Notes: generated from the letters alone by a model not told the origin. Shown: positions 1 through 7,308, counted from the first letter of the stretch. The stretch is DNA of 11,249 nucleotides from Caldithrix sp. (GCA_020722685.1 DYKH01000160.1:1-11249), one strand, 5' to 3'. A program made the numbers and translations.

Positions 1-42
1 AAAATGGCAGTGGGAGGTTGGCGAGATCAGTACTACTTTGGC
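1..42 (-). pseudogene. GH20 hexosaminidase fragment at window edge
   Basis: Read on the minus strand from position 42 down to 1, this stretch encodes AKVVLISPTSHCHF and is open at the window edge. The complete GH20 protein in this window has VVMSPTSHCYF at residues 436-446, the same internal motif. At DNA level, positions 1-29 match 1456-1484 at 25 of 29 bases, including an uninterrupted 12-base match, in the same reading frame of the motif. That is very unlikely by chance in a window of this size. The motif belongs to the second half of the GH20 barrel, so whatever lies here lacks the N-terminal half, including the catalytic Asp-Glu pair. The homology ends next to the higA stop codon at 47-49. 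In-frame ATG codons at 60-58 and 54-52 exist inside higA but would not give a normal GH20 start. It is either a truncated pseudogene left by recombination or an assembly chimera; the rest lies outside the window. Confidence 0.55.
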
Positions 43-46
43 CGAA

Positions 47-352
47 TCAAGCATGGGCATTGAAGTAGACTTTGACTTCTTTTTCGAGTTTACCACCCAG
101 TTTATCTTTCTCTACCTCAAGATCATAATGTGCCTGTAAATTGATCCAGAACTGGGCAGAAATCCCAAAATACCTGGCCAATCTGAGAGCTATATCTGCC
201 GTAATAGAACGTTTCCCTAGGACTATCTCGTTTATTCGCCTTGGCGGTACACTTATGTCGTTGGCAAGTCTATATTGGGATATTTCCATGGGATCGAGAA
301 ACTCCTCTTTGAGAATCTCGCCGGGATGAATAGGCGGAATTTTGTCATTCAT
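47..352 (-). CDS. higA: HigA/VapI-family antitoxin, XRE-type DNA-binding protein
   Basis: A 101-residue protein with the hallmarks of HigA-type antitoxins. These are the N-terminal HPGEILKEEFL motif (residues 9-19), a Cro/C1-type helix-turn-helix at about 23-55, and the RLARYFGIS..FWINLQ..YDLE signature at about 57-80. In the family, HigA binds and neutralises the mRNA-cleaving toxin HigB and represses its own promoter. Here the upstream neighbour is the 3' end of the GH20 gene, and no HigB-like ORF is visible on either side within the window, so the gene looks like an orphan antitoxin or a stand-alone regulator. The ATG at 352 is preceded by AGGA about 12 nt upstream, a modest ribosome binding site, and by a well-formed promoter. 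The gene is AT-rich (22 of 60 G+C in positions 61-120), unlike the glycosidase genes, which suggests acquisition by transfer. The family call is firm; the partner and targets are unknown. Confidence 0.9.
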   Translation of the reverse strand: MNDKIPPIHPGEILKEEFLDPMEISQYRLANDISVPPRRINEIVLGKRSITADIALRLARYFGISAQFWINLQAHYDLEVEKDKLGGKLEKEVKVYFNAHA

Positions 353-377
353 AGCAAGCCAGTCCTAATGATACTTT

Positions 378-406
378 ACATTAACGAATTCCGTTATGGT
401 TGTCAA
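378..406 (-). promoter_or_regulatory. higA promoter with inverted-repeat operator
   Basis: On the minus strand, TTGACA (406-401) and TAATGT (383-378) are separated by 17 bp, a good sigma70-like arrangement about 25 bp upstream of the higA ATG. An inverted repeat, TAACG-5 nt-CGTTA (396-382), overlaps the -10 element and fills part of the spacer. That is where an autorepressing HigA would be expected to bind. The promoter indicates that higA is transcribed independently of the GH20 gene ending at 436. Autoregulation is inferred from the family; the site itself is seen in the sequence. Confidence 0.6.
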
Positions 407-435
407 GCACAATTCTTTAAAGCACCACTCTTACT

Positions 436-2793
436 TTACTCCACTGTATAGCTCAACATACTTGACTTGATCTCCCTCCTCGCCATCGTAGGCCCTTCGA
501 TGAACACCTGCAAAGCCTTTTCTCCTCCTGCCTGAAAATATCGCAGCTTGACCGGATGATGGCCCTTGGCCAAGGCGATCTGACCGGACTTTTCCAGAAC
601 TCCATGGCTGCCGTCATTGTCCACTACCAACAAATCACTAATGAAAAGCCGGCTGCCATCGTTCGAGGAGGTGGTGAATGTATAGACGCCATCCTTGGGA
701 ATCTCGATAAAGCCTGCCAGCTCTAATCCAAACAGCTCGGCCGTTTCTTTGCTGGGGAACTCGAAACTTGGGACCACACCTGATTTTGTCGCTTCCATGG
801 TGTCCAATTCGGATGTGAAGCCGAGTTCCCTATCCAGTACGAAATACCGATAGCGCAAACCGCGTCTGAGATTCCTGACCGAGTCGGATTTGCGCGGGTG
901 CTGCTTTTCAAACAGAGCGCGTTGGACTTGGCCGGTTTTGCCATTGGGCAAGAACTCTTGCGCCGTGACAGTCGTGGTTTCCGTGACTGTGAACGGCTGT
1001 GTGTACAGGCTCGACTGCGACGAGGGAGCAGCGGAATCAAGGGTGTAGCGAACCTCGGAATAAGGCCGCGGCTTGACGATTTCCACGTTCATCTGGTCGA
1101 TAAAAACAAACTTGCCGCCGGCCGGGAAAAGGTCCGGCTGGCGATAATGAATGTTCATGGCATCCAATCGCAGGTAGTGGTTGCTGAGTCTGGCGAGAAA
1201 ATCCTCCCAGTTCCGGTGCTTTTTCGGCGACCAAACCACTTCTGCTAGTGCGCACATGCGCGGCACCGCCATATATTCTGCATGTTCGGGGGTGGAAATG
1301 TACTCCGTCCACACGTTTGCCTGTGCACCCAAAACATGCCGTGCAGCTTTACCTCTTAACTCCGCGGGAGTCGGCTCAAACTCGTAGACTTTTTCCAGGG
1401 GCAGAAATCCGCCGATGGCTAACGGCTCGCTCGCCGGGTCGCTTTGATAGAAGTCGAAATAGCAGTGGGAGGTGGGCGACATCACCACGTCATGACCTTG
1501 ATGCGCGGCCTCGATGCCGCCCTGGGTGCCGCGCCAGGACATGACGGTCGCCTCTGGAGCCAAGCCGCCTTCGAGAATTTCATCCCAGCCGATGAGCTTG
1601 CGGTTCTTGGAGATGAGAAACTTTTCGATGCGCTTGACAAAATAGCTCTGCAATTCCTCCACACTTTTCAAACCTTCCGCTTTGATGCGCGCCTGGCATT
1701 TGGGACAAGTCTGCCAGCGGGTTTTGTTCACCTCGTCGCCGCCGATGTGAATGTATTTGCTGGGAAACAAGTCGATGACCTCGGTGAGCACACCTTCCAA
1801 GAATTCGAAGGTCTGTTCGCTACCCGGACAATACACGTCCATAATCGGCCAATAGCCGCCGGGTTTGACGGTAAATGGCCCGCCGGAGCAGGAACATTCC
1901 GGGTAGGCGGCAAGGGCCGCCATGCTATGGCCAGGCATTTCAATTTCCGGCACAACGGTGATGAATCTGTCCGCCGCGTAGGCAACTATTTCCCGGATGT
2001 CGTCTTGGGTGTAAAAGCCGCCGTAGGTGGCCTTTTCGCCGGGACGCTGATCTTCGCGCTCGTTCCAATGCTGGTCCTCGCGATCCACGCGCCAGGCGCC
2101 GATCTCGGTCAACTTGGGATAGCGCTTGATTTCGATCCGCCAACCTTGATCCTCCGTCAAATGCAGATGGAAAACGTTCATCTTGTGCATGGCGATGATG
2201 TCGAGATATTTTTTGATGAACTCTTTGGGGAAAAAGTGGCGGCAGACGTCCAAGTGCATGCCGCGCCAGGAGTACCTCGGCTGGTCCTTGATTTTAAGGC
2301 AAGGCAGAGAGACATCCTTTGGCTGGCCCGCCTGCGAGGGATCGAAGGGTCCAGCAGGGAGGAGCTGCAGGATGGTTTGCACACCATAGAAAAGACCGGC
2401 AGCCTGGTTAGCCGCTATCACTACTCCACCTTTGTCCACGGTAAGGGAATAGCCTTCCTCGCCCAACTTTTTGTTCGCTTTGGCAGTGGAAAGCAGAATC
2501 GCTCGCGCGCTTTGATCGGTTCCCGATGTGTTTTGCACGGTCAGATCGAGACCAATGGCGGTCTTGATTTTCTTAGCCAAGTATTCCGCTACCTGGATGG
2601 CTCTCTCCGCGTCGGAATTAACAACAATTGCTGTTTGCGGCGTAATGGCAAAAATTCCCTTTTGAACTTTCAGGCTGACAGGCTTGGGAATGATGCTAAA
2701 GCCGAGCCTTCCCATGTCATTCTGCCCCGCCCAGCAGCCTACCGAAAGCGAGGATACGGTTAGTATTGCGCTAAAAACTCCCAATAGTCTCAT
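436..2793 (-). CDS. Exported GH20 beta-N-acetylhexosaminidase with CHB_HEX_C-like and PA14-like domains
   Basis: A 785-residue exo-beta-N-acetylhexosaminidase that should remove terminal GlcNAc or GalNAc from oligosaccharides by substrate-assisted catalysis. Residues 1-23 form an export signal. The cysteine at 20 follows LSVG, only a poor lipobox, so lipoprotein anchoring is uncertain. Residues about 31-165 match the GH20 N-terminal alpha/beta domain. The TIM barrel starts at WRGMHLDVCRHF (176) and runs to about 535. The catalytic pair is Asp353-Glu354 in HIGGDE, with supporting residues in HLHLTEDQGWR (209-219), GWDEI (402) and NVWTEY (493-498). Residues about 560-630 resemble the chitobiase C-terminal domain (VRYTLD, SLYTQPF), and about 640-770 resemble a PA14 carbohydrate-binding domain (GVYTFTTSSNDGSRLFI). 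The start is supported by AGAAAGG ending 7 nt before the ATG. It is the second gene of a probable operon, 25 bp after the Tat-exported protein gene. Nothing looks broken. Confidence 0.93.
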   Translation of the reverse strand: MRLLGVFSAILTVSSLSVGCWAGQNDMGRLGFSIIPKPVSLKVQKGIFAITPQTAIVVNSDAERAIQVAEYLAKKIKTAIGLDLTVQNTSGTDQSARAILLSTAKANKKLGEEGYSLTVDKGGVVIAANQAAGLFYGVQTILQLLPAGPFDPSQAGQPKDVSLPCLKIKDQPRYSWRGMHLDVCRHFFPKEFIKKYLDIIAMHKMNVFHLHLTEDQGWRIEIKRYPKLTEIGAWRVDREDQHWNEREDQRPGEKATYGGFYTQDDIREIVAYAADRFITVVPEIEMPGHSMAALAAYPECSCSGGPFTVKPGGYWPIMDVYCPGSEQTFEFLEGVLTEVIDLFPSKYIHIGGDEVNKTRWQTCPKCQARIKAEGLKSVEELQSYFVKRIEKFLISKNRKLIGWDEILEGGLAPEATVMSWRGTQGGIEAAHQGHDVVMSPTSHCYFDFYQSDPASEPLAIGGFLPLEKVYEFEPTPAELRGKAARHVLGAQANVWTEYISTPEHAEYMAVPRMCALAEVVWSPKKHRNWEDFLARLSNHYLRLDAMNIHYRQPDLFPAGGKFVFIDQMNVEIVKPRPYSEVRYTLDSAAPSSQSSLYTQPFTVTETTTVTAQEFLPNGKTGQVQRALFEKQHPRKSDSVRNLRRGLRYRYFVLDRELGFTSELDTMEATKSGVVPSFEFPSKETAELFGLELAGFIEIPKDGVYTFTTSSNDGSRLFISDLLVVDNDGSHGVLEKSGQIALAKGHHPVKLRYFQAGGEKALQVFIEGPTMARREIKSSMLSYTVE

Positions 2794-2818
2794 GGTTTTG
2801 CCTTTCTGCGTTTTGTGA

Positions 2819-4417
2819 TCAAGTCAAGTTACTGGCCAGTTCAATATCCAAGCCATTTACTTCCATGGGGAAGCGATGAGTTTTGTAAAGGATGGTGAAT
2901 GATTGCCTTTTCTCGGATGGATTCCAGACCACAGCCGCCCGCGCGGTGGGATACCAGGCAAGAACGGCGGGCAGGTCCTCTTCGATGTAGGGGATGGATT
3001 CCCATTGCGTCTTTAGTTGGTGCTTGAGGGTAAATAGCGCCCCCAGTTCATCCTTAACGACCATTCCGTTTTCTGGCGGTATTCCCGCTTCGGGGCGGAA
3101 GACGAAGGTCGTGCCGCTGGTTTTTAGCTTTTTGGCTGCCACGGCCCGTGCATCGAAATCACCGAGGAATGTCCAACCGTCCTTTGCCGGCTGATCCGTT
3201 ACCTCAAAGGGTACGCCGGTTGCCAAAAACAGACTATTGGGCTTGTCATCGCTGACGTAGCGGCTGTGCTCACCCCAGTAATGCTTGTAAGGTCCCCGGG
3301 GGATGTGTCCGCTAATTTTTTCGTGGATGGCGGCGTGCTTTTTCATGGCAGGCGCAAGAGTACTCCAGTGCTCAGCGGGAAAAGGGGTGATTCCCGACAT
3401 GAACAGGGTGTTTCGTACGTCGGACAAGGTGGATACGGCCAGCTTGGCTGTCAGGTTCGCCGCGGAGAGGCGATCTGCCGGGAAGGCGGTGGTCTCGCTA
3501 AAAGCTAATTCGGGCGAAACAAATCGGCGATGAAATAAAGAGCTGAAGAGCTCGGCGGTTTTGTTCTTCAGCTTGCCAAAGCTGAGATCGTCAAACATCA
3601 GCTCGCCAACGCGAACGGGCACTCCCTGATAATCTTGGAGACGGATGCCGGCTTTTTCTGCGCCGAGATACATGATCATATTGCCAAGCTGCATATCCCC
3701 AGCCGCCGTTTGTTGGGCGCGAAAGCTCTCGGTGAGCTGATCGCAAACATCCTCCACCCATGCGCGCAATAGATCAGTCAGATCTCGATTGGCTACGTTT
3801 TGCAGCAAGTCTTGCCAGTGTTGTTCCTGATAGCCATGTTTGTCCAAAAACGCTTTCTTGTGCTCCGGACAGAAGCAGCCGCCGATAACTCCCGGGCCGG
3901 TAGCCAATCGAAAATCGTCATCGAGAAAAGCGAAATCAAAACCGCTTTTGCGCAATTGACGCAAAGCCTGAGCGTTTTCCTCCGTAGCCGGCGCGTGTAG
4001 AGAAGTGCCCGCGTACATAGAGCCATCCGGACGCATGGCCATTCGCCAGTGTTTCGGGGGCGTCAAGGGAAAGTCATCCGTGCCGGCCCCAAGTGAGTCG
4101 CCGGGATGGCCTAACGGGATATTGGCGATGTGGCAGGCAAAACCGGCAGCTTCGACGCGCTTTTTCCAGGCAACAATCTTATCGAGCAAGACAGGCCAGT
4201 AACCGTAGAAGAATCCGGCCAGCCAAATATCCGTGATTCCGGAATCACGATAGAGAAGCAAGCGTTGTGGATCTTGTTCAAGCGACGTGGGATTGGTACA
4301 AAGGTGAAAAGAGCGTACTGAGGATGACGACGCTCGGGCAAGGGGAACACCGCGCAAAGAAAAGCCGGCCCACAACCCAGCAACAGAGTGCAGGAAGCGG
4401 CGGCGGGAAAGGTGCAT
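2819..4417 (-). CDS. Tat-exported TIM-barrel protein, putative glycoside hydrolase of unassigned family
   Basis: A 532-residue protein I cannot assign to a named family. Its N-terminus is a classic twin-arginine signal: SRRRFL at 4-9, a hydrophobic stretch, and an ARA cleavage-type motif at 27-29. It should therefore fold in the cytoplasm before export. Residues about 35-360 show alternating strand/helix segments typical of a TIM barrel. Candidate acidic residues lie at strand ends: FLDDDFR (164-170), ELMFDDLSF (272-280) and FSETTAF (306-312). A CFC pair at 181-183, just after the DDD segment, recalls the cysteine-containing loops of some GH42-like enzymes and might bind a metal. The last 150 residues look like a beta-rich accessory domain. 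The gene precedes the GH20 gene by 25 bp and has its own promoter in the divergent region, so it is probably the first gene of that operon. GAGAGAAG lies about 6 nt before the ATG. The glycosidase role is inferred from fold and context; the export signal is clear. Confidence 0.75.
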   Translation of the reverse strand: MHLSRRRFLHSVAGLWAGFSLRGVPLARASSSSVRSFHLCTNPTSLEQDPQRLLLYRDSGITDIWLAGFFYGYWPVLLDKIVAWKKRVEAAGFACHIANIPLGHPGDSLGAGTDDFPLTPPKHWRMAMRPDGSMYAGTSLHAPATEENAQALRQLRKSGFDFAFLDDDFRLATGPGVIGGCFCPEHKKAFLDKHGYQEQHWQDLLQNVANRDLTDLLRAWVEDVCDQLTESFRAQQTAAGDMQLGNMIMYLGAEKAGIRLQDYQGVPVRVGELMFDDLSFGKLKNKTAELFSSLFHRRFVSPELAFSETTAFPADRLSAANLTAKLAVSTLSDVRNTLFMSGITPFPAEHWSTLAPAMKKHAAIHEKISGHIPRGPYKHYWGEHSRYVSDDKPNSLFLATGVPFEVTDQPAKDGWTFLGDFDARAVAAKKLKTSGTTFVFRPEAGIPPENGMVVKDELGALFTLKHQLKTQWESIPYIEEDLPAVLAWYPTARAAVVWNPSEKRQSFTILYKTHRFPMEVNGLDIELASNLT

Positions 4418-4500
4418 GATTCTTCTCTCTCAGCTTTAGAAGTAGGCATTGCCCACGGTTTTGTTCACGGCTTGGGTGGGATATGATCCGTCACTGCTGA

Positions 4501-4514
4501 TTCCGTTGCCGGAA
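4501..4514. repeat. Perfect short inverted repeat downstream of leftward promoter
   Basis: TTCCG-ttgc-CGGAA is a perfect 5-bp inverted repeat with a 4-nt centre. It would fall at about +17 to +30 of the transcript from the predicted leftward promoter (start near 4530). It could be an operator or a hairpin at the start of the mRNA leader. It is short enough that chance cannot be excluded. Confidence 0.3.
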
Positions 4515-4536
4515 GTAGGTAGATTTTCCAACGGTC

Positions 4537-4565
4537 AATTTAAAAATCCGCCTGACGAATGTCAA
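4537..4565 (-). promoter_or_regulatory. Leftward promoter for the TIM-barrel/GH20 operon
   Basis: On the minus strand, a perfect TTGACA (4565-4560) lies 17 bp from TAAATT (4542-4537), a convincing sigma70-like promoter. Transcription would start near 4530 and give a leader of about 113 nt before the ATG at 4417. An inverted repeat, TGAC-gaat-GTCA (4553-4564), overlaps the -35 box and is well placed for a regulator that competes with RNA polymerase. The prediction is from pattern only. Confidence 0.55.
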
Positions 4566-4575
4566 ATCATTTTTC

Positions 4576-4591
4576 GGCGGAGCTATCCGCC
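4576..4591. promoter_or_regulatory. Perfect inverted repeat between divergent promoters
   Basis: GGCGGA-gcta-TCCGCC is a perfect 6-bp inverted repeat sitting between the leftward -35 (4560-4565) and the rightward -35 (4615-4620). The half-site with its preceding A, ATCCGCC, recurs as a direct repeat at 4546-4552, 39 bp away, inside the leftward promoter spacer. No T-tract follows on either strand, so it is not a terminator. A shared regulator binding here could control both transcription units; that is inference. Confidence 0.45.
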
Positions 4592-4614
4592 TCTTGTGCC
4601 CAAAATAAAAAATC

Positions 4615-4643
4615 TTGATTCATTGACATTTTGCGAATATATT
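4615..4643 (+). promoter_or_regulatory. Rightward promoter for the secreted GH38 gene
   Basis: TTGATT (4615-4620) and TATATT (4638-4643) are 17 bp apart, matching the sigma70 consensus at 4 of 6 and 5 of 6 bases. Transcription would start near 4650, giving a leader of about 106 nt before the GTG at 4756. A perfect TTGACA at 4623-4628 lies within the spacer but has no suitable -10 of its own. Confidence 0.5.
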
Positions 4644-4660
4644 GGCGCCGGCAAATTGAT

Positions 4661-4676
4661 TTGTTCCCGGGGACAA
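4661..4676. promoter_or_regulatory. CG-centred palindrome, possible LacI-family operator
   Basis: TTGTTCCCGGGGACAA is a 16-bp palindrome with no spacer, symmetric at 7 of 8 positions per half. It lies at about +12 to +27 relative to the predicted rightward transcription start, a typical repressor-operator position. Its shape (TTGTT..CG..ACAA around a central CG) is that of operators bound by LacI/GalR-family sugar-responsive repressors. No such regulator gene is in the window, so the assignment is inference. Confidence 0.4.
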
Positions 4677-4755
4677 GAAGTGCGTCCCGAAGCGCGTTAA
4701 GAACTCTCTGTGCAGTCTGCATCAGGTAACTCATCGCTAACGAAAGGGAAAAGCC

Positions 4756-7308
4756 GTGAACCGGAGTCATTCAAACCGTCTGAGAATTATTATGGAGTGT
4801 CTGCTCGCCCTCGCCACTGTGTTCGTTCCATCCCCCAAAGAAAGCATCGCCGGACAAGAAGCGAAAGCAAAGGAGGGATTTCACATGATCGGCCATGCTC
4901 ACATCGACCCAGTGTGGCGGTGGACTAAGGACGAGGGCTATCAGGAAGTCTTTGCCACTTTTCGTTCGGCGTTGGATCGCATGAAAGAATTTCCCGAGGT
5001 CATGTTTGTTTCCAGCTCGGCGCAATTCTACGAATGGGTAGCCCAAGGCGATCCGGCCATGTTCGAAGAAATCAAGCAGCGGGTGAACGAGGGCCGCTGG
5101 AACATCGTCGGCGGTTGGTGGATCGAGCCGGATGTCAACTGTCCTTCCGGCGAGTCGCTGCTGCGGCAGGGCCTGTACGGGCAGAGATTCTTCCAACAGC
5201 ATTTTGGCCGCAAGGCTCGTATCGGCTTCAATCCCGACACCTTTGGTCACCCGTGGACGCTGCCGCAGATTCTCCGCCAACAAGGATTGGAGGCTTACTT
5301 TTTCATGCGTCCCGAGTTGAATGAAATGCCGACCCTGCCGGCCCCAATTTTTCACTGGCAAGGGGCGGACGGTACCAGCTTGTTGGCGGTGACGATTCTC
5401 TCTTCCTATGGCGGCGGAGAAAACAGCATTGACGGCCGGGTAAAGCTGTATCGGGAGCGATTTGCCAAGTACCTGCCGGAGGTAAAGGACTTTTCCTTGT
5501 TCTATGGAATCGGCAATCACGGCGGCGGGCCGACCATTGCTGCCATCAAGGCCATTAAAAAGGCTAGTCAAAGCAAATATCCGGGAATGAAGTTTAGCAC
5601 GCTGGAACAATACGTCGACCTTCTTCGACCCTTGGAAAGGGGCTTTCCCACGGTCCAGAACGAGCTGCAGCACCATGCGCGCGGCTGCTATTCGGCTTGC
5701 GCCAACGTCAAGCTGTGGAACCGTCAGGCGGAAACGGCCCTGCTGCAAGCGGAGAAGCTCTCTTCCTTGACCTCCGTTCTGCTCGGAAATACATATCCGG
5801 CAGCAGAACTGCAAAAGTCATGGAAGAAGGTGTTGTTCAATCAGTTTCATGACATCATGGCTGGCTCGTCCATTGAAGAAGGCTACGTGGACGCGGAGCG
5901 GGACTATGGCTACGCCTTGTCCGTAGCGAGAGAAGCATCCATCCAAAGCTTGCATCTTTTGGGCTACAACGTGCAAACGGCCGATTCCGCCTATGAACCG
6001 TGCAGACCTTTCATTGTATTCAATCCTTGCTCCTGGAAGGTGACGGAGCCGATCGAGTTCGAGGTGGAGCGGGCAAGACGGAACGTCAAGCCGGTGCTGC
6101 GCGACGCTGCCGGGAAAGCGATTCCTTATCAGGAAATCCGCACAGCCGGCGTCAAAGTGAGTGGTCGCATTCGCGTTGCTTTTCGCGCGCAAGTGCCTAG
6201 CTTAGGCTATCAGCTTTATCGACTGGATTTCAGCGGCAAGGAAGAGCCGGCGCAACCGGCATCGGTCAAGGCAGGGAAGGATTTGCTGGAAAACGAGCTG
6301 GTACGGGTCACCTTCGACACAACCACCGGTTACATTGCTTCTTACTTTGATAAGAAAAACAATCGGGAATTGCTGCGCCGGCCCGCAGCCGTACCCATCG
6401 TTCTGAACGATTGGGATGACACCTGGGGCCACAAGATTGTAGCGTACGATCGGGAAGTGGGTCGCTTTAGCAGTGCTGTGGTCAACGTCATGGAGGAAGG
6501 CCCGGAGCGAGCCCGGCTGCAAGTCAAGTCCCACTATGGCAATTCATTCATCGTACAAGACTTTGCCCTGCATAGCGGCTCGGCGGCGCTGGACTGCAAA
6601 GTAACCGTCGATTGGCACGAGCTTGCTCGCGTTCTCAAGTTGGGCTTTCCCACGGTTCTTTCCGAGGGTAGGCTGACCTACTCGATTCCCTACGGCTTTA
6701 TCGAGCGGGCTATGAATGGCGACGAAGAACCCGGGCAAACCTGGATCGACCTGAGCGGCTCTGACAGCCAAGGCACTTTTGGATTTGCCTTGCTGAATGA
6801 CAGCAAATGCGGTTACAGCGCCAAGGACGGCGAGCTGCGCCTGACGGTTTTGCACAGCACCGCCTGGTCGCATCATAATCCTGCCGTGGTGAGCGAGAAG
6901 GACGGCTACCGGTATATGGAGCAAGGAATTCATGAATTCTCTTATCGGTTATTGCCGCACGAAGGCGATTGGAAAGCCGGCGACGTGGCGCGCAAGGCCG
7001 AGTCGTTCCTGAGTCGCCCTCAGGCTTTGGTCGCTGCCAGCCATTCCGGCAAGCTGCCGGCATCCGAGGCGCTGGTGAGCGTCTCTACGGAGAATGTCGC
7101 CGTGAGCGTGGCCAAGATGGCGGAAGACGGCAAGGCTTTGGTGCTGCGTTGCGTGGAGCTGTACGGGCAAGAAGCAAACGGAAAAATCCACGTCAAGCCG
7201 CTTGGCAAAGAGATCGATTTGAAGATGCGGCCTTGCGAGATCAAGACCTTTTGGGTGCCCATGGAGAAGGGCAAGCAGGTGAAAGTGGTGAATGCGTTGG
7301 AAGAGTAA
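4756..7308 (+). CDS. Secreted GH38 alpha-mannosidase
   Basis: An 850-residue family 38 glycosidase expected to cleave alpha-mannosidic bonds with a bound zinc ion. By family comparison the metal ligands are His49 and Asp51 in HAHIDPVW, Asp161 in NPDTFGH (also the nucleophile) and His365 in NQFHDIMAG. The catalytic domain spans about 42-310, the helical middle domain about 315-395 and the beta-rich C-terminal domain about 420-845. Residues 1-33 (basic start, hydrophobic 11-24, SIA before Gly33) form a Sec-type signal that the second GH38 in this window lacks, so this copy probably acts outside the cytoplasm. At the conserved glycine-rich loop it reads GIGNHGGGPT (251-260), where the other copy has Asp at the Asn position; that Asp is a candidate acid/base. 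The GTG start follows AAAGGGAA by 6 nt; an ATG at 4792 would cut into the signal. It diverges from the TIM-barrel/GH20 operon across a shared control region. Family call firm; exact linkage specificity unknown. Confidence 0.92.
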   Translation: MNRSHSNRLRIIMECLLALATVFVPSPKESIAGQEAKAKEGFHMIGHAHIDPVWRWTKDEGYQEVFATFRSALDRMKEFPEVMFVSSSAQFYEWVAQGDPAMFEEIKQRVNEGRWNIVGGWWIEPDVNCPSGESLLRQGLYGQRFFQQHFGRKARIGFNPDTFGHPWTLPQILRQQGLEAYFFMRPELNEMPTLPAPIFHWQGADGTSLLAVTILSSYGGGENSIDGRVKLYRERFAKYLPEVKDFSLFYGIGNHGGGPTIAAIKAIKKASQSKYPGMKFSTLEQYVDLLRPLERGFPTVQNELQHHARGCYSACANVKLWNRQAETALLQAEKLSSLTSVLLGNTYPAAELQKSWKKVLFNQFHDIMAGSSIEEGYVDAERDYGYALSVAREASIQSLHLLGYNVQTADSAYEPCRPFIVFNPCSWKVTEPIEFEVERARRNVKPVLRDAAGKAIPYQEIRTAGVKVSGRIRVAFRAQVPSLGYQLYRLDFSGKEEPAQPASVKAGKDLLENELVRVTFDTTTGYIASYFDKKNNRELLRRPAAVPIVLNDWDDTWGHKIVAYDREVGRFSSAVVNVMEEGPERARLQVKSHYGNSFIVQDFALHSGSAALDCKVTVDWHELARVLKLGFPTVLSEGRLTYSIPYGFIERAMNGDEEPGQTWIDLSGSDSQGTFGFALLNDSKCGYSAKDGELRLTVLHSTAWSHHNPAVVSEKDGYRYMEQGIHEFSYRLLPHEGDWKAGDVARKAESFLSRPQALVAASHSGKLPASEALVSVSTENVAVSVAKMAEDGKALVLRCVELYGQEANGKIHVKPLGKEIDLKMRPCEIKTFWVPMEKGKQVKVVNALEE

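Noticed and set aside
353..435. HigB toxin or GH20 terminator in the gap
   Set aside because: The 83 bp are too short for HigB, and no hairpin with a T-tract is present. The space holds the higA promoter.
1444..2763. Long open frame of 439 codons on the plus strand, opposite the GH20 gene
   Set aside because: It lies wholly antisense to a gene with clear GH20 motifs and shows no recognisable motifs of its own. It is a by-product of the codon usage of the real gene.
4576..4591. Hairpin considered as an intrinsic terminator
   Set aside because: No T-tract follows on either strand, and it sits between two divergent promoters, where a terminator has no upstream gene to end.
4623..4628. Perfect TTGACA as an alternative rightward -35
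   Set aside because: At 16-18 bp downstream the sequence is GC-rich with no -10. TATATT is only 9 bp away, which is too close.
4771..5814. 347-codon minus-strand frame opposite the secreted GH38
   Set aside because: Antisense to conserved GH38 motifs, with no domain-like pattern. Treated as a shadow.
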